This document shows, one piece after another, positions 1-6,271 of a stretch of 10,222 bases of DNA. Source of the DNA: JBHPCZ01 sp042573625 (GTDB lineage: Bacteria > Desulfobacterota > Desulfobacteria > Desulfobacterales > UBA11574). The position numbers and the translations under genes are program-made. Position 1 is the stretch's first letter. The number at the start of each line of letters is the position of its first letter. The notes under the pieces are model-generated. The model had not been told where the DNA came from. It made no database searches and was given only the letters and a program-made list of their open reading frames with translations. The stretch spans positions 1 through 10,222 of the forward strand of contig JBHPCZ010000119.1 of NCBI GenBank assembly GCA_042573625.1, in the 5' to 3' direction.

Positions 1-304
1 CAAGGATTCGAGTGAAAAGCTTAAAAATAAAAAGCTGGGGGCTGACATCTCAGATTAAAAGGGCTGCTGTGTCAAATCCTTTAAATATCGCAGGAGGATA
101 TGGCAGGAAGATAACTGCAGACGACTTGAGGTCATTATACATTGTTTATGGTTCTATTTGCGAATTGGACAGCTCCTGATTTTAGGTGATTTAAATTAGG
201 TAAATAAAGAAAATTTAAAGGCTCTCAAGGGTGATACAGAGGAAGTTGAAAGGATGCTCAAAGCGCTGATAAAATCGTTGGAGAAGAAATGCTTGACCCC
301 TTGA
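1..304 (+). pseudogene. Degenerate four-helix-bundle (S23 / 23S rRNA intervening-sequence type) protein
   Basis: Conceptual translation in the frame starting at base 39 gives a stretch beginning GLTSQIKRAAVSN and continuing PLNIAGGYGRKITADD, then RSLYIVYGSICELD. This closely follows the family signature (typically LTSQIRRAAVSIPSNIAEGYGR). That frame stops at the TGA at 177-179. The homology resumes one frame over at base 170 (QLLILGDLN), meets an in-frame TAG at 197-199 where a Tyr would be expected, and continues in the same frame as NKENLKALKGDTEEVERM and then LKALIKSLEKK to a stop at 302-304. The gene is therefore broken by one frameshift near 168-170 and one nonsense codon; the 5' part lies outside the window or has decayed. 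Family members are small helical proteins first known from 23S rRNA intervening sequences but common as stand-alone genes; their function is unclear. I see no rRNA around it. The frame and homology are read from the sequence; the family call is from memory. Confidence 0.82.
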
Positions 305-332
305 CCCCTTGAATCCTCGAACCCTTTTCTCC
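293..332 (+). repeat. Degenerate 8-bp tandem repeat (TTGACCCC-like)
   Basis: Five consecutive octamers run TTGACCCC, TTGACCCC, TTGAATCC, TCGAACCC, TTTTCTCC. The first two are identical and the others decay progressively. The array overlaps the last codons and stop of the S23-type pseudogene. It may be a local slippage product; no function is apparent. Confidence 0.7.
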
Positions 333-347
333 AACTAAATTGGAGAA
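327..347. repeat. 8-bp perfect hairpin beside the S23 pseudogene
   Basis: TTCTCCAA (327-334) and TTGGAGAA (340-347) are perfect inverted repeats around a 5-base loop, CTAAA. The right arm also belongs to an 11-base direct repeat, TTGGAGAAGAA, found at 278-288 and 340-350. No T-run follows on the plus strand, so it does not fit a classic intrinsic terminator. It may be a relic of the element that carried the pseudogene. Confidence 0.6.
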
Positions 348-350
348 GAA

Positions 351-525
351 CCATAAAAAAAATTTATACCTCATGGCTTGATAAGATAATTGCGAATAAA
401 TTTTTCATAAAATTTGCGCATCTAATATTAACCAATTTGTTCTATCATTATAGATATATCCGGAATTAATTTGGTTTTTTACAAGATTCCAGAATCAAAA
501 CAGCATTTAAAAAGAGGAGGCAACA
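351..525 (+). other. AT-rich leader upstream of the cytochrome/oxidoreductase gene run
   Basis: This strongly AT-rich stretch contains no coding frame I can support. As the only long gap before the plus-strand gene run it is the natural place for its promoter, but no pair of -35 and -10 boxes with good spacing stands out. A TATAGATATA stretch at about 449-460 is a possible -10 region only. The ribosome binding site AGAGGAGG lies immediately upstream of the ATG at 526. Confidence 0.35.
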
Positions 526-1005
526 ATGAAAAAAAGATTATTCGTATTGGGTTTCTTCATTTTGGTTGCAGGAATCGTTATCGGCTCACTGGCCTTTGCG
601 GACATGCCGGAACCTAATCCGGCCGCGCTATGGGACTACATTACCAAAACGTCGCCATACACGAAATGGTCATTCTGGGCGGATCACCAGGGTATGCAGC
701 CCGGCCGCGCGCCCCATGGGCCCCTGCATAAAGTCTATGTCAATGACCGGGCCCTGAACTCTGCGAGGCCGCCGCTGCAATACGGTGCCATACAGGTAAA
801 AGAGAATTACAGCAAAGCAAAAGAGCTGAAAGCCATCACCGTGATGTACAAGGTCAATGGATACAACCCTGGCAGCGGGGACTGGTTTTGGGCGAAATAC
901 TCACCCGACGGCAAGGCCGACAATTTCGGAAAACCCGCGGGGTGTATCGGCTGCCATGGGGTCCGTGCAAACAATGACTTTGTTACGATCCACGAATTTA
1001 AATAG
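526..1005 (+). CDS. Secreted cytochrome P460-like c-type monoheme cytochrome
   Basis: The protein has 159 residues. Residues 1-25 are a Sec signal peptide: MKKR, a long hydrophobic core and a cleavage site after SLAFA. The mature part therefore acts outside the cytoplasmic membrane. A single heme c motif, CIGCH, lies at residues 140-144 near the C-terminus. Before it come stretches typical of the cytochrome P460 family: VKENYSKAKELKAITVMYK and GYNPGSGDWFWAKYSPDG. Characterised P460 proteins oxidise hydroxylamine or nitric oxide through a heme cross-linked to a lysine; whether this protein has that cross-link cannot be read from sequence alone, and many relatives are simple electron carriers. 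The start is well supported by AGAGGAGG five bases upstream. It is the first gene of a tight plus-strand run and lies 39 bases before the DUF4079-like membrane gene, a plausible electron partner. Confidence 0.87.
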   Translation: MKKRLFVLGFFILVAGIVIGSLAFADMPEPNPAALWDYITKTSPYTKWSFWADHQGMQPGRAPHGPLHKVYVNDRALNSARPPLQYGAIQVKENYSKAKELKAITVMYKVNGYNPGSGDWFWAKYSPDGKADNFGKPAGCIGCHGVRANNDFVTIHEFK

Positions 1006-1044
1006 CATTTGATCGCATAAGAGGAATGTTAGAGAGGCGGCATC

Positions 1045-1473
1045 ATGCTTTTTATCCATCCGGTTATCCAGTGTTCGGCCACTTTGTTGGCGCTGTATGT
1101 GCTCGGTATCGGCGTGCAGCGTTTTCGCTCACTTCACCTCAAGCAGAAGGTAAAGTTCAACTGGAAACGCCATGTACTCCTGGGGCAAATCGCATTGATT
1201 ACCATGCTAACCGGAATGCTGGGCGGCGCTGTTATGTCATATGCGACCTGGCATGGATTTCTGGTGACAGGAACCCACGGCAAGGTCGCCCTGGTGATGC
1301 TGCCCCTGATCCTCTTCGGGCTCTTTTCCGGTCTGTACATGGACCGAAGGAAAAAAAAGCGCACACTGCTTCCATTGATTCACGGCCTTAACAATATGAT
1401 TGTTTTGGCACTGGCATTGTATCAAATCTCAAGTGGCCGGTGGGTTGTCAACGTTTACATTTTGGGCAATTGA
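1045..1473 (+). CDS. DUF4079-like four-helix membrane protein (probable b-type cytochrome)
   Basis: The protein has 142 residues and about four membrane helices, roughly at residues 5-25, 44-66, 78-98 and 108-129, separated by basic loops (for example RRKKKR at 101-106). Histidines placed at or near helix ends (H5 in HPVIQ, H43, H70, H78, H113) resemble the heme-ligand pattern of small cytochrome b561-type and DUF4079 proteins. The opening HPVIQCSATLLALYVLGIG and the later FNWKRHVLLGQ fit DUF4079 as I remember it. Heme binding is inferred. The ATG at 1045 has GAGAGGCGG a few bases upstream. Position directly after the secreted c-type cytochrome and 45 bases before the acyl-CoA dehydrogenase fusion suggests that it passes electrons between the membrane pool and the periplasmic cytochrome. 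Confidence 0.75.
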   Translation: MLFIHPVIQCSATLLALYVLGIGVQRFRSLHLKQKVKFNWKRHVLLGQIALITMLTGMLGGAVMSYATWHGFLVTGTHGKVALVMLPLILFGLFSGLYMDRRKKKRTLLPLIHGLNNMIVLALALYQISSGRWVVNVYILGN

Positions 1474-1518
1474 CCCGCCGATTAAACTGATTAATTCAAT
1501 CAATTTAAGGAACATATT

Positions 1519-2862
1519 ATGTTAAATTTCAGTCTGCCCCCCGAACAGATAGAAGTACAGAAAAGAGCACGAGAATTTTCATTAAATGAATTGTTGCCGG
1601 TGGCATGGTATTTTGATGAAAAAAATGAGACCCCTCTGTTTGTTCTGGAAAAGGCCTTTAACGCCGGATTGATGAATACGGACATACCCGCAAAATACGG
1701 CGGCAAGGGATATGGGATGCTTGAAGGCATCCTTTTGACGGAGGAAATTGCCGCTGTCTGTTCGGGGTTTGCCACCTCGATCTTCGACAACTCTCTTGGT
1801 TTGGAACCGCTGATCCTTTCCAACAATGAACCTTTAAAAGAAGAGTTTCTTTCCAAATTCGCCAAAGAATTTAAACTCATCTGCTTTGCCACCTCCGAGC
1901 CCACCATGGGGTCGGATGTATCGGGCATCCGCTGTGAAGCCAAACCTGAGGGGAATGATTACATTCTAAACGGGACCAAGTACTGGATAACCAACGGCGG
2001 AATAGCGGACTACATTTCGGTGTTTGCTACCGTAGATCCGAAATCACAGCATGAAGGCATCTGCGCCTTTCTTGTTGATATGAAATCGGAAGGGGTAACC
2101 AGGGGAGAGCACATCCCGAAACTCGGCCAGCGTGCTTCAAACACCGCCGGGGTGAACTTTAATAATGTCAGGGTCCCGAAAGAAAATGTCCTTGCCCCGC
2201 CCGGGGAAGGATTTGTGCTGGCCATGAAAACATTCTCCCGTACCCGTCCCGCCGTCGGCTCCCTCGCTATCGGGGCCGCCCGCTCCGCCATGGAGTTTGC
2301 CATCGATTACGCAAAAAAACGTCGCGTCTTTGGTACACAAATTTCGAATTATCAGGCCATTCAGTTTAAAATCGCGGAGATGTACCAGAAAATTGAAACC
2401 GCCCGTCTCTTGATCTGGAAAGCCGCGTGGGAATCGGACAGTGGGATGGATCCAACGATTACGGCGTCCATGGCAAAGTTTTATTCAACCGAAGCCGCCT
2501 TGGAAATTGTCAACGACGCGCTTCAGATATTCGGCGGTTATGGATACACGAAAATGTTTCCCCTTGAAAAGCTGTTAAGGGACATTCGCCTGTTTACGAT
2601 TTATGAAGGTACCAGCGAAATCCAACGTTTGATCGTATCCGGCCATGCCATGCACGCGTACCAACCGGTAATGCCCCCGCTGGATGACCTTCCCCTGCTC
2701 AAAGACATCGGGACGGACGGAATGTCACCCCCCGGCAAAGAAACCACGGCCTGGCGATGCCGGATGTGCGGGCATATTCACCACGGGGAGGCGCCCCCGG
2801 GCCACTGTCCGTACTGCTTCTTCCCGGAAAGTTCATTTAAAAAGGTATGGCCGGCGGAATAA
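1519..2862 (+). CDS. Acyl-CoA dehydrogenase with C-terminal rubredoxin-like domain
   Basis: The protein has 447 residues. Residues 1 to about 380 are a complete acyl-CoA dehydrogenase: an N-terminal helical domain, the FAD-binding signature CFATSEPTMGSDVSG (122-136), WITNG (156-160), FGGYGYT (338-344) and the terminal YEGTSEIQR. Glu363 in that motif aligns with the catalytic base of medium-chain acyl-CoA dehydrogenase (MCAD). Such enzymes are cytosolic flavoproteins that desaturate an acyl-CoA at C2-C3 and usually pass electrons to ETF. After a Pro-rich linker the last 35 or so residues form a rubredoxin/rubrerythrin-type iron knuckle pair, WRCRMCGHIHHG plus CPYC, with Cys414, Cys417, Cys430 and Cys433. 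A fused iron centre suggests internal or direct electron transfer to another partner. AAGGA precedes the ATG. The gene ends 20 bases before the flavin disulfide reductase, so the two are probably co-transcribed. Substrate is unknown. Confidence 0.93.
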   Translation: MLNFSLPPEQIEVQKRAREFSLNELLPVAWYFDEKNETPLFVLEKAFNAGLMNTDIPAKYGGKGYGMLEGILLTEEIAAVCSGFATSIFDNSLGLEPLILSNNEPLKEEFLSKFAKEFKLICFATSEPTMGSDVSGIRCEAKPEGNDYILNGTKYWITNGGIADYISVFATVDPKSQHEGICAFLVDMKSEGVTRGEHIPKLGQRASNTAGVNFNNVRVPKENVLAPPGEGFVLAMKTFSRTRPAVGSLAIGAARSAMEFAIDYAKKRRVFGTQISNYQAIQFKIAEMYQKIETARLLIWKAAWESDSGMDPTITASMAKFYSTEAALEIVNDALQIFGGYGYTKMFPLEKLLRDIRLFTIYEGTSEIQRLIVSGHAMHAYQPVMPPLDDLPLLKDIGTDGMSPPGKETTAWRCRMCGHIHHGEAPPGHCPYCFFPESSFKKVWPAE

Positions 2863-2882
2863 GATGGAAAAAGGAGAGTATA

Positions 2883-4349
2883 ATGGCAAATTTTGACTTC
2901 GACATCGGTGTTATCGGCGGAGGAGCTGCCGGATTGACCGTTACATCCGGTGCGGCTCAACTGGGCGCCAAAACCCTTCTCGTTGAGAAGGAGGACAAAC
3001 TGGGTGGTGACTGCCTTCACTTTGGCTGCGTTCCAAGTAAAACCCTCATCAAGAGCGCCCATGTGTATCATATGATGAACAGCGCAAAAGAATACGGCCT
3101 GCCTCAAGCCGAAGTGCCGCCGGTTGACTTTAAACGGGTGGCCAAAAGGATAAAGTCGGTGATAGACGTCATTCAGAAACATGATTCCGAGGAACGATTT
3201 TGCGCTCTGGGGGCCAGGGTGCTCTTTGGAGACCCAAAGTTTATAGACGAGCATACCGTCCGGCTAAACGGGAAAACGTTCTCGGCAAAAAACTGGGTCA
3301 TCGCCACGGGATCCTCTGCCGGTGCCCCCCCCATACCCGGCCTGGATCAAACACCATACCTAACCAACAGGGAAATCTTCTATCTGGACCATCTCCCCAA
3401 ATCGATGATCATTTTAGGCGGCGGCCCCATTGGAACGGAAATGGGCCAGGCGTTCAATCGGCTGGGCACCCGCGTTCAAATCATAGACCGCGCCGATCAG
3501 ATTTTAGGGAAAGAGGATAAGGACATGGCCGACGGCGTCATGGCGGTGATGCGTTCGGAAGGCGTTGGTTTCCATTTGAACGCTTCCATCGAGGGCATTG
3601 AAGATTTGGGTACAAAAAAACAGGTCACCATAAAGGATCCACAGGGAAAGACCGTCAGGCTCCACGCCGAAACCATTCTGGTTGCCATGGGAAGATCTCC
3701 CAACACCGGAGGCCTGGGGCTTGAAGATATTGGTGTTACGTTTGACCGGAGCGGCATCAAGGTAGACAAACGACTGAAAACAAGCCAAAAGCATATTTAC
3801 GCTGCCGGCGATGTCAACGGCGGCTTCCAGTTTACCCACGCCGCCGGCTACGAAGGCGGCATTGTGATCAGCAATGCCATATTCCATCTTCCCCGAAGAA
3901 CCGATTATACCTTTCTCCCATGGTGTACGTATTCCGATCCTGAATTGGCAAGCATCGGGATGAATGAAAAAGCGGCTAAAGAAGCCGGAATCAACTATTC
4001 TGTCTGGACCGAGGCATTCAAGAACAACGACAGAAGCCTGGCAGAGGGAGAAAAAGTGGGTCAGATTAAAATGATTCTGGATGAAAAAGAAAAACCGATC
4101 GGTGTTCAGATTTTGGGGCCCCATGCCGGCGACTTGATCAATGAATGGGTGGCGGTTCTGAACGGCAAAGTCAAGCTTTCCACCCTGGCTTCCGCGGTGC
4201 ACCCATATCCCACCATCGGGGAAATCAATAAAAAGGTGGCAGGGGCTTACTTTTCTCCAAAGATATTCTCCGATAGGATTAAAAAAGGGCTGAAGTTCTT
4301 TTTCCATCTGAAAGGAAGAGCCTGCGGACCGGACAGTTGTGAAGAATAA
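2883..4349 (+). CDS. FAD/NAD(P) disulfide oxidoreductase, MerA / dihydrolipoamide dehydrogenase-like
   Basis: The protein has 488 residues with the usual class I pyridine nucleotide-disulfide reductase order: FAD Rossmann motif GGGAAG (12-17), redox disulfide CLHFGC followed by VPSK (Cys44, Cys49), a second nucleotide motif GGGPIG (179-184), the second FAD contact AAGDVNG, and a C-terminal dimerisation domain with HPYPTIGE (His440, Glu447), matching the catalytic His-Glu pair of the family. It should move electrons from NAD(P)H to a disulfide or metal substrate in the cytoplasm. The tail ends in ACGPDSCEE, with extra cysteines at 481 and 486, recalling but not matching the terminal vicinal Cys pair of mercuric reductase. 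No N-terminal HMA domain and no mer genes are present, so mercury reduction is not supported. The start at 2883 follows AAGGAGAG; an upstream in-frame ATG at 2847 would overlap the preceding gene and lacks a site. Confidence 0.92.
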   Translation: MANFDFDIGVIGGGAAGLTVTSGAAQLGAKTLLVEKEDKLGGDCLHFGCVPSKTLIKSAHVYHMMNSAKEYGLPQAEVPPVDFKRVAKRIKSVIDVIQKHDSEERFCALGARVLFGDPKFIDEHTVRLNGKTFSAKNWVIATGSSAGAPPIPGLDQTPYLTNREIFYLDHLPKSMIILGGGPIGTEMGQAFNRLGTRVQIIDRADQILGKEDKDMADGVMAVMRSEGVGFHLNASIEGIEDLGTKKQVTIKDPQGKTVRLHAETILVAMGRSPNTGGLGLEDIGVTFDRSGIKVDKRLKTSQKHIYAAGDVNGGFQFTHAAGYEGGIVISNAIFHLPRRTDYTFLPWCTYSDPELASIGMNEKAAKEAGINYSVWTEAFKNNDRSLAEGEKVGQIKMILDEKEKPIGVQILGPHAGDLINEWVAVLNGKVKLSTLASAVHPYPTIGEINKKVAGAYFSPKIFSDRIKKGLKFFFHLKGRACGPDSCEE

Positions 4350-4386
4350 ATTTGGATAATTTAACCCGAATATATTTGAAAAAAAT

Positions 4387-4460
4387 ATCACGAAAGCACG
4401 AAAATAATAAGACACGAAAAAATATTCTTTCGTGCTTTCAAACTTTCGTGTTTTCGTGAT
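4387..4460. repeat. Large imperfect palindrome built from CACGAAA units
   Basis: Outer arms 4387-4403 and 4444-4460 pair at 16 of 17 positions (ATCACGAAAGCACGAAA against the complement of TTTCGTGTTTTCGTGAT). Inside is a second, nested inverted repeat at 4413-4434. Altogether the heptamer CACGAAA occurs three times forward (4389, 4397, 4413) and three times inverted (4428, 4444, 4452). It lies between the disulfide reductase and the AhpD-like gene. It could fold in RNA and act as a transcript attenuator or terminator, or be a dispersed palindromic repeat; both are inference. Confidence 0.8.
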
Positions 4461-4527
4461 TGGCTATTAATTTTCTATAAAAAAACATAAGTTTTATTAA
4501 CAACTTAATAGAAATGTGGAGGATAAC

Positions 4528-4860
4528 GTGGGCGCATACTACAAATCGGAAGACCTGGCGAAATTTGAAGATATCGGCAAAGATGCACCTGAATTGGCCA
4601 AGAAGTTTTTTGAGTATTACGGTGCCGTGTTCTCCGAAGGTGAGCTTACGGAAAGAGAAAAGGCGCTCATTGCGCTTGCCGTGGCCCATGCCGTTCAGTG
4701 TCCATACTGTATTGACGCCTATACCCAGGCCTGTCTCGAAAAGGGATCCAACCTGGGTGAAATGACGGAAGCGATCCACGTAACAAACGCCATACGCGGC
4801 GGTGCTTCGCTGGTTCACGGCGTCCAGATGCGTAACATTGCTGAGAAGTTATCCATGTAG
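4528..4860 (+). CDS. AhpD/carboxymuconolactone decarboxylase-like protein, partner of ArsS-type radical SAM proteins
   Basis: The protein has 110 residues starting from GTG at 4528, chosen because GGAGG (4518-4522) lies five bases upstream; an in-frame GTG at 4516 would overlap that site. It is one alkylhydroperoxidase/CMD-fold domain with the redox motif CPYC (Cys58, Cys61) following EREKALIALAVAHAVQ, and the conserved C-terminal region NAIRGGASLVHG. In AhpD the CxxC is followed four residues on by a catalytic His; here that position is Tyr65 (CIDAYTQ), so the proton relay differs from classic AhpD. From memory, this subfamily is the small peroxidase-like protein encoded beside ArsS-type radical SAM (seleno)proteins, some members having selenocysteine in the redox motif; here both positions are Cys (TGT). 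The radical SAM gene follows, separated by a palindromic repeat. Likely a cytoplasmic thiol-redox protein; substrate unknown. Confidence 0.87.
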   Translation: MGAYYKSEDLAKFEDIGKDAPELAKKFFEYYGAVFSEGELTEREKALIALAVAHAVQCPYCIDAYTQACLEKGSNLGEMTEAIHVTNAIRGGASLVHGVQMRNIAEKLSM

Positions 4861-4871
4861 TAACTATTCGG

Positions 4872-5000
4872 TTTAGCCTCTAAGGCACAAAGACACCAAG
4901 AAAAATACGGTTTGCATTGACTCATTTCTCTGCCGTTCCACAACAAGGCAGGTAGAATATAATTATATAATCTTAGTGTCCTGGTGCCTTGGTGGCTAAA
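4872..5000. repeat. Inverted-repeat element between the AhpD-like and radical SAM genes
   Basis: The 29-base left arm (4872-4900, TTTAGCCTCTAAGGCACAAA and on) pairs with the right arm (4972-5000, ending CCTTGGTGGCTAAA) at 24 of 29 positions. About 70 bases lie between, including a small hairpin CTGCC/GGCAG (4930-4934 and 4947-4951) and an AT-rich stretch with ATTATATAAT. GGCACAAAGACAC-type palindromes of this kind are dispersed intergenic repeats in many bacterial genomes (from memory). There is no coding frame in it. It fills most of the 189 bases between the two genes and could influence read-through between them. Confidence 0.8.
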
Positions 5001-5049
5001 TACCTTAGAAGTAAGTTTAGGAAAAAATTAACACCTGCGGAGAAAAAAA

Positions 5050-6063
5050 ATGTCAAGCGGGCAAACATTAAGTCAAAAGGGAGAAGTGACGCCAAGAGAG
5101 ACTGCCGGTATCGTACCTTTCAGTTTAACCCTCTCACGACACGACCGCAAATTAAATCGGGACAAGACCCACACACTGCAAGTCAATCTTGGTTTTCTAT
5201 GCAATCAGACCTGCCGGCACTGCCATCTGAACGCCGGACCCGGGCGTAAAGAGAATATGGAGCCGGGAATCGTAGACGAAGTGTTATCCTACGCCCGGCG
5301 AAGCCGATTTGAAACCATTGACATTACCGGCGGTGCTCCTGAATTGAACCCGAATATTGAAAGGCTTATTGAAGAGGCCTCTCCCCTGGTGCCAAGGATT
5401 ATGCTGCGGTCCAACCTGTCCGTCCTGAATGACGGGAAAAGGGATCATTTGATGGATCTGTTGAAATCTTTTCGTGTGGTCATCGTTTCTTCCTTTCCTT
5501 CTTTAAACGCGCTCCAGACCGACTCACAGCGAGGTGACGGCATCTTTCAAGTCAGCATCAATGCCCTTAAAAAGCTAAACGATATGGGGTACGGGCACGA
5601 AGGAACAGGCCTGGAGCTGAATCTGGTATCCAACCCCACAGGGGCATTTCTCCCGCCATCGCAGATTGAGACGGAAAAGCGGTTTCGCAACGTGTTAAAG
5701 AACAAATGGGGCATTGTGTTCAATCATCTCTTTAATTTTGCAAACGCACCCCTGGGCAGATTTCGCCAGTGGCTCGTAAAGTCGGGTAACTACCAAAAAT
5801 ATATGGAGAAACTCTATTCCAGTTTCAACCCTTGTGCTGTTGACGATGTTATGTGCCGCACTTTGGTCTCTGTTTCCTGGGACGGATACCTTTATGACTG
5901 TGATTTTAATCTTGCCAGAGGCATATTTATGGGGGGACGAAAAGTTCATGTGTCTGAAATGGAAGGCCCTCCGGAACCGGATAGCCATATTGCAACCGCG
6001 GATCACTGCTATACCTGCACTGCGGGTTCGGGATTTACCTGAGGCGGCTCCATTGAAACCTGA
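5050..6063 (+). CDS. arsS: ArsS-like radical SAM/Cys-rich selenoprotein (TGA at 6040-6042 read as selenocysteine)
   Basis: The 330-codon frame up to the TGA at 6040 encodes a radical SAM protein: CNQTCRHC (Cys51, Cys55, Cys58) binds the 4Fe-4S cluster, and DITGGAPELNPN (91-102) is the family's SAM-binding strand. The second half is a Cys-rich domain with Cys262, Cys269, Cys284, Cys320 and Cys323. The sequence just before the TGA, HCYTCTAGSGFT, followed after it by GGSIET and a TGA at 6061-6063, matches the usual end of this family, CTAGxGSS(C/U)GG. The TGA is therefore most likely Sec331 and the protein 337 residues long. Start: CGGAG lies seven bases before the ATG. Characterised ArsS acts with the methyltransferase ArsM to attach a 5'-deoxyadenosyl group to dimethylarsenite in arsenosugar synthesis. 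No arsM is seen here, so the symbol denotes family membership; the substrate could differ. The AhpD-like partner lies directly upstream. Confidence 0.88.
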
Positions 6064-6071
6064 GGTCAGGT
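6040..6071 (+). promoter_or_regulatory. Candidate bacterial SECIS element: in-frame UGA plus hairpin
   Basis: The UGA at 6040-6042 is followed by a perfect 5-bp hairpin, ACCTG (6058-6062), loop AGGT (6063-6066), CAGGT (6067-6071). The loop begins 21 bases after the UGA, within the spacing expected for bacterial SECIS elements, and its AGGU sequence resembles the SelB-binding loop of E. coli fdhF. The hairpin overlaps the final stop at 6061-6063. The stem is short, which lowers certainty; recoding is supported mainly by the conserved protein ending. Confidence 0.6.
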
Positions 6072-6097
6072 AAAGAATGTAATCCGGTCTTCAATCA

Positions 6098-6121
6098 TCA
6101 CGTTTCACTTTTCACGTTTCA
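6098..6121. repeat. Short direct repeat TCACGTTTCA
   Basis: The 10-base word TCACGTTTCA occurs at 6098-6107 and 6112-6121, four bases apart, just after the radical SAM gene and before a GGGGTCGCG repeat. No function is apparent. Confidence 0.6.
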
Positions 6122-6123
6122 AG

Positions 6124-6143
6124 AAAACCACGGGGTCGCGCCT
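6124..6143 (+). repeat. GGGGTCGCG-containing dispersed repeat, copy 1
   Basis: AAAACCACGGGGTCGCGCCT resembles the words at 7676-7695 (same strand) and 6326-6345 (opposite strand). The core GGGGTCGCG is identical in all three. This is the most diverged copy. The 128 bases between it and 6272 show nothing coding that I can support. Confidence 0.6.
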
Positions 6144-6271
6144 GGGGTACGCCGAATGCCTCGATACCGAAATCGAAACCAATATCTCTTAATTTATTAC
6201 CCGTATATCTTTGGCATGGGTACATTTATACAACATCGGAGATCGGGTCCTCATTTCTCCACGTTAATGCT

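Noticed and set aside
2847..2882. Upstream in-frame ATG that would extend the disulfide reductase to 500 residues
   Set aside because: It overlaps the end of the acyl-CoA dehydrogenase gene and has no ribosome binding site; AAGGAGAG is correctly placed for the ATG at 2883, where the FAD motif begins at the normal distance.
2883..4349. True mercuric reductase (merA)
   Set aside because: No HMA domain, no vicinal C-terminal Cys pair and no mer operon genes; the family call is kept general.
3504..4415. 303-codon open frame on the minus strand
   Set aside because: It lies almost wholly antisense to the disulfide reductase, shows no family motifs and has the look of a shadow frame.
4387..4460. 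Intrinsic terminator for the 526-4349 gene run
   Set aside because: The structure could fold, but it is AT-rich, long and not followed by a clear T-run, so I report it only as a palindromic repeat.
4516..4527. GTG at 4516 as start of the AhpD-like gene
   Set aside because: It overlaps the GGAGG that serves the GTG at 4528.
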